The notes below the pieces were generated by a model. It searched no databases. It was not told the DNA's origin and saw only the letters and a program-made list of their open reading frames with translations. Made by a program: the position numbers and the translations under genes. Of a stretch of 39,489 nt of DNA, positions 8,460 to 15,174 are shown one piece after another. This stretch comes from Planctomycetota bacterium (GTDB lineage: Bacteria > Planctomycetota > Planctomycetia > Pirellulales > UBA1268), in NCBI GenBank assembly GCA_003669605.1, contig QWOP01000007.1, forward strand, positions 1-39,489, given 5' to 3'. The first letter of the stretch is position 1. Each line of letters opens with the position of its first letter.

Positions 8460-10251
8460 GCCTTGGCTCCTTTTCTGGATAGTCCGTGTCCTGCCGGGAA
8501 AGTGGATCGACGTGCCCTTCCCCTGTGTCGCCACGGAGTTGCTTCCCATACCGCTGCTTGAGCGTGGCGGTCATGGTGGCGATTTCGCCTTCTACCGCGT
8601 CGGACTCCATGGCACCGGCGCGGACCATGGCGTCGGCCACGGCACGGAGCGTACGCGATGCGAGGTCGGGATCGAAGGCGAGCATCAACCGGCGTTCGAT
8701 GAGATCATCGAGTGTCGTGGCCCATTCACTGGCAAGGCAGTAGTGGACAGCCGCCGTCGGAAGCCAGGATCCGGCCAGCAGTCCCCCTTCCATGCCAATC
8801 AGTTCAAGCGCCGCTGTGCCCAACAGATCCACCGTCGCCCGAGCCGCTTCTTTGGCCTCGGCCGGCTCCAATCCAGCGTCCTCGAGCCAAGCAGCAACGG
8901 GCGACTCGATGCGTTCCCTGGCCGCTGCCGAAACGGCCCCCGGCAGCGGCCGGTCCCGCGATGTGGCTGTCACGGGCATGGAGAGCGCCGTGAGGATCTC
9001 GGCTGCGGCGGACTCGGCCAGACTCCGGCAGGTGGTCAGCTTGCCCCCCACGATCGACCACAGCGGCAGCGGAGCCCCGGCACGGCGGACAATCATGTGC
9101 CGTCGCGTGATCCCGGCCGGAGCACCGTCGGTCGCCGGCAGCGGCCGCACACCGCAGTAATGCTGCACGACGTCGCTGCGTCGGGGGGCCACCGCCGGGA
9201 AGAGGACTCCCACAGCGGCCAGCAAGTAGTCGATCTCGGCGTCGTCAGCCCGCGCGGTGGCGGGATCGCCGCTGAAGGGGATGTCGGTCGTTCCCACAAG
9301 CACCAAACGCCCGCCGAAGGGCAGGACAAACATCGGGCGCCCATCGGCAGCCTCGGCGTACACGCCCCGACTCCCCAGCGCACGACGCAACTGCGAACTG
9401 TCGATGAGCAGGTGGCTCCCCTTCGTTCCCCCGATCAGGCGGCGTTGCTCACCACCGGTTCTCTCCGGCAGGAGTTCGCCAAGCGTCCGATCAACCCATG
9501 CCCCGGTGGCATTGACGAGGCTCCGCGGCGCGAGCAGCAGCGCCGCGCCGGCATCCCCAAGGCCCATGCCACTCATGCCACTCATGACCCGGAGTCGACC
9601 ATCGGCCTCCAGGCGAGCGCCGGCCCGTGTGATCACGGCGAACGGGATGCCGCGGGATGCTGCAATCCGCCGCGCATCGATCAGCAGTTCGACGGTGAAC
9701 CGCTCCGGGAAGAGCATCTGAGCGTCGGTGTACAGGCAGGCTTGCGGATAGCGGGCTGCGTCCACTCCCGGCATACCGGGCAATCCGGCCCGCACCATCC
9801 GATGCCGAGGCCATGCCGATCCCCACGACAACAGGTCGTACATCGTCAGCCCCGCCCCCACCGTCCACGCGCCGCGGCCGCGCCGACTGGCACACCGCTT
9901 GGCCATCGACTCCCACCCCAGGATCCGCGCCGCGGCTGACAGCAGTCCACCGAATCGTCCCCGGACCGGCACATAGAACCCCAGCGGCTGCACCAAGTGG
10001 GGCGCCAGCCGTACCAACCGCTCCCGCTCCAGCAGGCTTTCGCGAACCAGCGAGACCTCTCCATACTCAAGGTACCGCAGCCCGCCGTGTACCAGCCGCG
10101 ATGACCACGAGGTGGTGCCGGAAGCGATGTCTCCCGCCTCGATCACCGTCACGCTAGCGCCGTTGAGGACCAACTCGCGGGCCAAGCCCGCGCCATTGAT
10201 GCCGGCCCCAAGCACCACGACATCGGGAGCGGAGTGGTGCACACTGTTCAT
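8449..10251 (-). CDS. glpD: Glycerol-3-phosphate dehydrogenase (FAD-dependent)
   Basis: Oxidises glycerol 3-phosphate to dihydroxyacetone phosphate, passing electrons to quinone at the membrane. I choose ATG 10251 (MNSVHHSAPDVVVLGAGING), 600 residues; the 35 codons upstream look non-coding. The FAD-binding GAGINGAG is at 15-22, followed by SRLVHGGLRYLEYGE, GFYVPV, NATGAWVD, GGTKGSHLLID and QHYCGVRPLP, all typical of GlpD. The C-terminal DAO_C-type helical domain follows after about 420. A 9-bp duplication creates MSGMSGM near residue 225-230. It is first in a glpD-glpK operon and divergent from the STN-like gene at 10525, with a 273-bp gap that contains a repeated hairpin element. Confidence 0.96.
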   Translation of the reverse strand: MNSVHHSAPDVVVLGAGINGAGLARELVLNGASVTVIEAGDIASGTTSWSSRLVHGGLRYLEYGEVSLVRESLLERERLVRLAPHLVQPLGFYVPVRGRFGGLLSAAARILGWESMAKRCASRRGRGAWTVGAGLTMYDLLSWGSAWPRHRMVRAGLPGMPGVDAARYPQACLYTDAQMLFPERFTVELLIDARRIAASRGIPFAVITRAGARLEADGRLRVMSGMSGMGLGDAGAALLLAPRSLVNATGAWVDRTLGELLPERTGGEQRRLIGGTKGSHLLIDSSQLRRALGSRGVYAEAADGRPMFVLPFGGRLVLVGTTDIPFSGDPATARADDAEIDYLLAAVGVLFPAVAPRRSDVVQHYCGVRPLPATDGAPAGITRRHMIVRRAGAPLPLWSIVGGKLTTCRSLAESAAAEILTALSMPVTATSRDRPLPGAVSAAARERIESPVAAWLEDAGLEPAEAKEAARATVDLLGTAALELIGMEGGLLAGSWLPTAAVHYCLASEWATTLDDLIERRLMLAFDPDLASRTLRAVADAMVRAGAMESDAVEGEIATMTATLKQRYGKQLRGDTGEGHVDPLSRQDTDYPEKEPRHGR

Positions 10252-10379
10252 CCCTGTCCGTCCCCTTGTTCCCAGCGTCCTCCGTGAGGCACATCGGCCA
10301 CTATACTCCTCTCCGAACCAATCCCGGCCCCTGCCAGGCGACTCCCCGCCATGCACACTTCTCCCACTCTTCGCTGCCG

Positions 10380-10431
10380 GTGGAAAAAGTCATTCCGGAC
10401 CTTTTTCCACTTAGGACACCGCCGTTTTTCT
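10380..10431 (+). repeat. Intergenic element, copy A, with 12-bp hairpin
   Basis: GTGGAAAAAGTC (10380-10391) pairs with GACCTTTTTCCAC (10398-10410), one bulged C and a 6-nt loop. Bases 10383-10420 match minus-strand bases 15121-15084 at about 29 of 38 positions, and both copies are followed by CCGTTTT a short distance on. The element lies between divergent glpD and the gene at 10525, roughly 100 bp upstream of the latter. It could be a protein-binding palindrome or an RNA structure. Confidence 0.6.
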
Positions 10432-10524
10432 CGGGGATGGCGGACTCGTGACCGCCTCCTGGGGCGAATTCCAACAGTCTCTCCACAGCCTCTTTGCCGC
10501 CCCGCACACCCATCGGCTCGGACG

Positions 10525-11592
10525 ATGATCGCGGCGGTCTGCTGGCTCCTCGTGGTCTCCATGGCGGACGGTGTGGCCCAACCGGCGGCGAAGGCCCGCG
10601 ACGGCTCGGTGAAGGTGCCGCGGCCGCCGCGGGATGCGCGGATCACGGCGACATGGACGGGCATCGAGTTGGGGGCACTGGGCGGACGACTGGGGGAAGT
10701 CTGCGGCCGGCCGGTGGTCATCGATCGCCGTATCGACCCACAGAGCCGGATCTCGCTGGTCGCCACCGAGATGGCCCCGGACGCGGTGCTGGAATCGGTC
10801 GCCCGCCAGGCTGGAGCGAGCTGCGCCATTCTCCCCGAGGTAATCCGCATCACTCCCCAGGGCACCGCTGCACGCCTGGTGGCAGCCGATGTCCGGCGAC
10901 GCCGGGAAATCTCCGCATTGCCTGGGACGCTCCGCGACCTGGCGACCGCCCGGGCCCCTTGGAGCTGGCCAGCCGGAACCACTCCCCGCGACCTCCTGTC
11001 CAGACTCGCCACTGATTCGGAGCTTGAGTTGCTCGGCTTGGAGCAGCTCCCTCACGATCATTTCCCCGCCGCCAATCTCCCCCCCCTGCCGCTGGCAGAC
11101 CGCCTCGATCTGCTCTTAGCCCACTTCGACATGCGGGTGGCCTGGAAATCTGTCCGGCTCCCTCAGAATGGCCAGCCGCTGTGCCTCAACGTGGTGCCGA
11201 TCGACGGTCCAGCGGCCCAGCGGAGCGATTCTCCAGACGCCACCGAGAACGTCCACGGCGGGACAGTCGTCGTCAAAGCCCCGGGCAGCCGCCTGACTGT
11301 GCCGGCACCACAGACCGCACCGACCACTCAAGCGGCCCCTGCCGGCGACACCTTCTCGCTGACGGTGGCTGCTCCGCTGGAGCAACTGCTGATCACGGTG
11401 GCGATGCGTCTGGGGCTCGACCTCAAACTCGACCGGGAGCAACTGCGTGCGAAGGGAATCGCAGCCGGCGAGATCGTGCGGGTCGAGATTCACGATGCGT
11501 CCCGCGACGCCCTGCTCGACGCCATCGTGGCGCCCCTGGATCTGGTGTGGGAGATCCGTGCTGGAGCGCTCGTAGTCGGGCCCCGGCCGTAA
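10525..11592 (+). CDS. Exported STN/secretin-N-like protein
   Basis: 355 residues from ATG 10525, chosen because it begins a signal peptide (MIAAVCWLLVVSMADGVAQPAAKA); the upstream in-frame extension covers the intergenic repeat and is not protein-like. Residues about 45-125 (IELGALGGRLGEVCGRPVVIDRRIDPQSRISL...VLESVARQAGASCAILPEVIRITP) resemble the STN/secretin short domain seen in FecA-like receptors and type II secretion secretins. A second similar segment lies at the C-terminus (LEQLLITVAMRLGLDLKLDREQLR...LVWEIRAGALVVGPRP), separated by a Pro/Ala/Thr linker. The architecture is thus two small beta-alpha domains, probably periplasmic. No secretin pore or TonB-receptor barrel is present. Function unknown. 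Confidence 0.8.
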   Translation: MIAAVCWLLVVSMADGVAQPAAKARDGSVKVPRPPRDARITATWTGIELGALGGRLGEVCGRPVVIDRRIDPQSRISLVATEMAPDAVLESVARQAGASCAILPEVIRITPQGTAARLVAADVRRRREISALPGTLRDLATARAPWSWPAGTTPRDLLSRLATDSELELLGLEQLPHDHFPAANLPPLPLADRLDLLLAHFDMRVAWKSVRLPQNGQPLCLNVVPIDGPAAQRSDSPDATENVHGGTVVVKAPGSRLTVPAPQTAPTTQAAPAGDTFSLTVAAPLEQLLITVAMRLGLDLKLDREQLRAKGIAAGEIVRVEIHDASRDALLDAIVAPLDLVWEIRAGALVVGPRP

Positions 11593-11614
11593 CCAGGCTG
11601 CCGAGGCGATGGGC

Positions 11615-12601
11615 TCAATTGCCGCTGGCGGAGGAACGGCCTCCCGCAGGCCTCCCCAGCACCCGGCCGGCGGGAACCAGTTCCGCGGCGGGTTGTTTGT
11701 GCAGCACCGATCCCGATCGCCCCGTGCGGGCACGGAGCGCGTCAAGATTCTTTCGCGCCCCCGGATGCTTGGGATCGATCCGCAGCACTTCGGAATAGGA
11801 GTCGCCGGCATGGGCGTATTCCGCCTGCCGTGCCTGCGCCACGCCGCGGTTGAACCATGCCTGGGCGTTGCGGGAATCGTGCCGGATTGCCTGATCGAAG
11901 TCAGACTCGGCCTTGGCTGGTTCGTCGGTGGCGAGGTATGCCAAGCCGCGGTTGAGGTAGGCCAAATCATAGGTGCGGTCGCGGCGGATCGCCGAGGAAT
12001 ACGCACTGATCGCCTCGAGTGGTCGACCGATTTCTATCAGCGTCAGACCGCGCCACAACTCCGGCCGCGGATCGTCGTAGCCGATGCCGGCCGCGTCCTC
12101 GAAATCTTCAAGGGCGATACCGTGACGCCCGATGTGGAACCAAGCGATCCCCCGCCGCAGATAGAGTTCCGGATCGGTCGGGTCGATCCGCAGCCCCGTC
12201 GAACAAGCATCCACAGAACCCTCGAAATCCCCCATGTGCCGAGCGACGACTCCCAGAGCAAGCCACGCCAGGGGCATCTTCGGCGACAACTTGATCGCTT
12301 CCTGGATCGTGTCCTTGGCCTCTTGGTACTTCCCGGCGCGGTCCAGTTTTTCCGCTTTCACAAGCAGTTGGCCGGCCGGTGATTCATCGACCTCCTCCTC
12401 TTCGTCTTCGTCGAGGACGTCCGGAAACGGCAGCAGGTCATCCATGCCGCGGCCGAGCGGCCTGACCCCCGGACGGGTCCGGGGGGCTGCCGCCTTGTCC
12501 AAGTCGTCGGCTGCGTCCTCTGCTGCTGCTCCCTTGTCCTTCAATCCCGGGACAACGGCCGGAGCCCCGGGCACGGTCTTCTCTGGGAATGGCAGAGGCA
12601 A
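11615..12601 (-). CDS. TPR-repeat protein (body; N-terminus displaced by apparent frameshift)
   Basis: 328 residues counted from a TTG at 12601, the only candidate start codon in this frame before a stop near 12833. Residues about 80-290 contain about six tetratricopeptide repeats (for example AWLALGVVARHMGDFEGSVDACSTGLRIDP, AYLNRGLAYLATDEPAKAESDFDQAIRHD), preceded by an acidic run (DEDEEEEVDE). The frame remains open and protein-like upstream of the TTG (NQLAQAQTLKENVVDDPFAD..NPFGKAEGR) to about 12750, where the adjacent frame carrying a signal peptide takes over. The true gene is therefore probably 11615-12954 with a one-base deletion in a G run near 12750. Likely an exported scaffold protein. 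It is last in the minus-strand group after the PHA-type protein. Confidence 0.8.
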   Translation of the reverse strand: MPLPFPEKTVPGAPAVVPGLKDKGAAAEDAADDLDKAAAPRTRPGVRPLGRGMDDLLPFPDVLDEDEEEEVDESPAGQLLVKAEKLDRAGKYQEAKDTIQEAIKLSPKMPLAWLALGVVARHMGDFEGSVDACSTGLRIDPTDPELYLRRGIAWFHIGRHGIALEDFEDAAGIGYDDPRPELWRGLTLIEIGRPLEAISAYSSAIRRDRTYDLAYLNRGLAYLATDEPAKAESDFDQAIRHDSRNAQAWFNRGVAQARQAEYAHAGDSYSEVLRIDPKHPGARKNLDALRARTGRSGSVLHKQPAAELVPAGRVLGRPAGGRSSASGN

Positions 12602-12708
12602 CTTCGCTCTCCCCTCGGCACCCGGCCGATTCGGAACCGGCTTCCTGCCTTCGGCTTTGCCGAACGGGTTGAGTTCGTCGGCGAAGGGATCATCGACGAC
12701 GTTCTCCT

Positions 12709-12954
12709 TTAACGTCTGGGCCTGAGCAAGTTGGTTGGGCGCCGCAATCGCCCCGCCGGGCCGGCCAGCACCAGTTCTGCCTCGGCGACGGAAGCGGAGG
12801 GGGCTTCGGGCAACGGCCCGCTGCCTCTGGCCTCAATGGCCGCAAGCATCGCCAGTATGCAACCACCCGCACGGAGCACTCCCAAGGCGCTCCCGCTCGG
12901 TCGCGGCCCTGCAGTCAAGCGGTGGAGGGGGGGAAGGGTCATCGTGATCGTCAT
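12709..12954 (-). pseudogene. Signal-peptide segment of the TPR protein, out of frame
   Basis: An 81-codon frame from ATG 12954 (MTITMTLPPLHRLTAGPRPS). Its residues 25-45 (LGVLRAGGCILAMLAAIEARG) form a signal-peptide-like hydrophobic stretch followed by small residues, then LPEAPSASVAEAELVLAGPAG. After this the frame turns into an arginine-rich tail and stops at 12709. The neighbouring frame continues naturally as AIAAPNQLAQAQTLKEN into the TPR protein. Adding one G in the GGGG run near 12750 joins the two frames seamlessly. I read this as the N-terminal part of the TPR gene separated by a frameshift (mutation, sequencing error, or less likely programmed). Confidence 0.65.
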
Positions 12955-13076
12955 CCGTCAAAGAGGGGAGCACCTTTCTTCAGCCATCGGCAAACCTCAC
13001 GCGGGTTCCCCCGCTTCCACGCCCCTGCCCGACGCGGATGACACAATCGTTGCCATCGGTCACCGCAAGGTCGGTA

Positions 13077-13430
13077 TCACCCGACAAGCCCACCGAGGCG
13101 TTCTTGAATCCCCTCGCGGATCCTTCCCTTGAACAGCGCAGCAGCGACGGGCAGCTGCAGTTCCACAAGCAACTCCTCGAGGAGGATCTCCAGCGATCCG
13201 TCGAACTTCATCCCCGCCACGGCGAGGTTGAACCGCATTTTGTCGTCCCCCTCCCACTGGGCGGTGATCTCGCCGACCGACTGGGCATACTCCGACTGAG
13301 CCTTCACGAGCGCTTCGTCGAGCCGCCGCCTGACCTCTTCGGGCTCCAAGCCGTGGGGCACCCTGACTTCGAGATTCTTCACGACTGGTCCATCTCCGTG
13401 GGAGGAATGGGGGAGAAACGTGGGAGTCAT
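13077..13430 (-). CDS. Polyhydroxyalkanoic-acid-system family protein
   Basis: 117 residues from ATG 13430; a TTG one codon earlier is also in frame. After a short variable N-terminus the sequence VKNLEVRVPHGLEPEEVRRRLDEALVKAQSEY, a TAQWEGDDKMRFNLAVAGMKFDGSLEI beta-strand region and a final amphipathic KGRIREGIQERL helix match the pattern of PHA-granule-region proteins (PHA_gran_rgn, PF09650). The biochemical role of that family is poorly defined, and no PHA synthase is in the window, so a role in PHA storage is not implied here. Its ATG overlaps the stop of the MfnB-type gene (TGATG), showing translational coupling. Confidence 0.75.
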   Translation of the reverse strand: MTPTFLPHSSHGDGPVVKNLEVRVPHGLEPEEVRRRLDEALVKAQSEYAQSVGEITAQWEGDDKMRFNLAVAGMKFDGSLEILLEELLVELQLPVAAALFKGRIREGIQERLGGLVG

Positions 13431-14218
13431 CAAACCGGTGCGGGCGGCGGGGGAATGACAACGGCCGCAGCGGCCTCCCGCACCAACCGCCGATCAACCT
13501 TTCCCAGTCGGTCGCCCGCTGTCTCACCATTGAAACATACGGCGGAGCGGAGTGCGACTACATCAGCGCCGGTCGCGGCCGCGAGGCCTGCCTCCTGGAG
13601 GGACAACTTCCCCGCCACCGCCACCGGCAGCCCCGCTCCATGGGCCAAGGCCACCCACCGCCGCACTTCCTCCTGCCTGGCGTGGCCAAAGAGCCCGGGC
13701 CCAGACTTCCCAAAAGTGTCGATGAGCACGCCAGTGCAGCCAACCCTCAAGCCCGCAGCGATCACCTGCTCAGGGGGAGGCGCGCCCACCGGGCCCCAGT
13801 CGGCGTAGGCGACCGCCACCAGACCCGTTCCGGCGGGCAGGCCGCCGGCAATCGTTCTCAGGGCGGCCTCCCAACCACGGCCAGCGGTCGCGGAGAGCCC
13901 AGCCTTCACGGCCGCTGGCTGCCGGGCACCTGGCGGAAGTTGCGCACAGACCGCCGCGACATAGTCGAGAATCCCACGTGTGCAAAGCGCCAAGGAAACC
14001 CCTTCCAAGGGGCTGGCGTCGGCCAGTTCGCCGCAGGCGTGCGTCCAGGGGACGGTGCCTCCGACCGCGGCGGCGATGGTGGCGATGGTGGCAGGCGCGG
14101 CAGCCCCGAGTGGCCCGGCGAGCGGTTCCTTGACATCAATGATCGACGCCCCGCCTGCCAGCGCCTCCGCCACCTCGGCCGCATCGCGCACGCTGACCAA
14201 CAACCCCTTCCACTTCAC
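13430..14218 (-). CDS. mfnB: (5-formylfuran-3-yl)methyl phosphate synthase-type protein (MfnB family)
   Basis: In methanogens MfnB condenses two glyceraldehyde-3-phosphate molecules into the furan precursor of methanofuran. The start is GTG 14218, overlapping the upstream stop as GTGA, giving 262 residues. The frame upstream lies inside the neighbouring gene. A TIM-barrel pattern is visible: LLVSVRDAAEVAEALAGGA, then IIDVKEPLAGPLGA with Lys30, AAVKAGLS with Lys105, VLIDTFGKSGPG with Lys171, and PVAVAGKLSLQEAG. These lysines correspond in context to the catalytic/phosphate-binding lysines reported for the archaeal enzyme. Bacterial homologues accompany methanopterin/methanofuran-type C1 chemistry, known in planctomycetes. 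No other C1 gene is visible in this window. Confidence 0.88.
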   Translation of the reverse strand: MKWKGLLVSVRDAAEVAEALAGGASIIDVKEPLAGPLGAAAPATIATIAAAVGGTVPWTHACGELADASPLEGVSLALCTRGILDYVAAVCAQLPPGARQPAAVKAGLSATAGRGWEAALRTIAGGLPAGTGLVAVAYADWGPVGAPPPEQVIAAGLRVGCTGVLIDTFGKSGPGLFGHARQEEVRRWVALAHGAGLPVAVAGKLSLQEAGLAAATGADVVALRSAVCFNGETAGDRLGKVDRRLVREAAAAVVIPPPPAPV

Positions 14219-14889
14219 CGGACCGCCTCCGCTGGACCCCGCAGAGTCGTTCTCTCGATGGGCACCGCCGCCCGCTTCGCCGCGGTCAGATCGCGATTGA
14301 GCCGTCGTACCAGATCGACCGACAGCGGCTCGCACCACCGGCCTTCGAAGACCACTGATCCGTCCTTCCATGTGCCCCATGCAGGTAAGGTGGGGCGCGC
14401 GTGAAAGTCGGTGGACCGCTCGGCAATTCGCATGACAAGCGTCCGCACTCGGTTGCCGCCGGTCGAATCGTCACCCGGTGCTGGAGGCTCAAGCCGACTC
14501 CCGAGGAAAAAACACTCTACCGCTTCCAGCGGGACGACCTCCATCCGCAGCGGGGCCAGTCGGACCAGGATCCGACGACAACCGCTCGCCACCCGGGGCC
14601 GCATGGCGACCATCAGCCAGCCTCCACCGAGCAAGAAGAGCAGGGTCGCCAGTCCTCCCACCATCAAGCGAGATGCCCCACCGAGCGGCCAGAGGATGGC
14701 CACGCTCACCAGCAAAGCCCCCGTCAGTCCGAACGCAGCCGCCACCAGGCGCCCCGGCAGCGGGTTGCCGCGCAGCCACACCCGTTCCTCGGCATGCACT
14801 GGGAGCGATAGAACGGCGGGATCGTGATCGCAACAGACAGTCATGGCTGCATTGGCGGAGACGGTACCGAGCTTCGGCTTCCAGGGCAC
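14215..14889 (-). CDS. Membrane protein of unknown function (224 aa)
   Basis: Start taken as GTG 14889, because AGGAGGAAAG lies 7-10 bp upstream, the clearest Shine-Dalgarno sequence in the window. An internal ATG at 14844 has none. Residues about 45-100 form two transmembrane helices (LVAAAFGLTGALLVSVAILWPL and LMVGGLATLLFLLGGGWLMVAM) with a short loop. The rest (105-224) is soluble and beta-rich (RRILVRLAPLRMEVVPLEAVECFFLGSRL..), loosely like bacterial PH-type membrane-associated domains, but I cannot assign it. It is first in the minus-strand group and overlaps the MfnB-type gene by 4 bp. A repeat/hairpin element sits about 150-230 bp upstream. Confidence 0.8.
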   Translation of the reverse strand: MPWKPKLGTVSANAAMTVCCDHDPAVLSLPVHAEERVWLRGNPLPGRLVAAAFGLTGALLVSVAILWPLGGASRLMVGGLATLLFLLGGGWLMVAMRPRVASGCRRILVRLAPLRMEVVPLEAVECFFLGSRLEPPAPGDDSTGGNRVRTLVMRIAERSTDFHARPTLPAWGTWKDGSVVFEGRWCEPLSVDLVRRLNRDLTAAKRAAVPIERTTLRGPAEAVR

Positions 14890-14912
14890 AGTGCGCTTTC
14901 CTCCTGCGCCGG
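14879..14912 (-). promoter_or_regulatory. Strong Shine-Dalgarno site deciding a GTG start
   Basis: On the minus strand, AGGAGGAAAG precedes GTG 14889 at standard spacing. Strong ribosome-binding sites are rare among the genes here, so this one both fixes the start of the membrane protein and suggests efficient initiation of the operon. Confidence 0.65.
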
Positions 14913-15042
14913 TCTATTTTACCATCACCGCCGCAGCACTGGTGGGCATCACTGTGGGCGGCTCAATCGCTGAACAAGAACGACCAGTAGGCTTTCGAAT
15001 CGATGGCCTCAAGCGGCCGCACGAGACGATTGCGACTGTGGA

Positions 15043-15121
15043 CCACTGAACAAAACGGAGGTTTTTTCAGTGGTGTTCCGGGTGGTGTTCCCAGTGAAAT
15101 AACGTCAGGGATGACTTTTTT
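15043..15121 (-). repeat. Intergenic element, copy B, with 13-bp hairpin
   Basis: Minus-strand bases 15121-15084 match copy A at 10383-10420 at about 29 of 38 positions. Further on, CCACTGAA-AAAAC and GTTTT-g-TTCAGTGG form an 8+5-bp stem with one bulge and a 4-nt loop (15043-15073). A GGAACACCAC motif occurs twice. It lies between the divergent membrane-protein and antiporter genes. There is no T-tract, so it is not an ordinary terminator. Confidence 0.6.
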
Positions 15122-15174
15122 CTCGCTGCTTTGAGCCCGGATTCCCGAAACCCTCCGCCTCCAGAAGGCCAGCC

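Noticed and set aside
10252-10524. Upstream in-frame extension of the STN-like gene through 10351
   Set aside because: It spans the hairpin-containing repeat and reads as basic, non-protein-like sequence. A signal peptide at 10525 sets the start.
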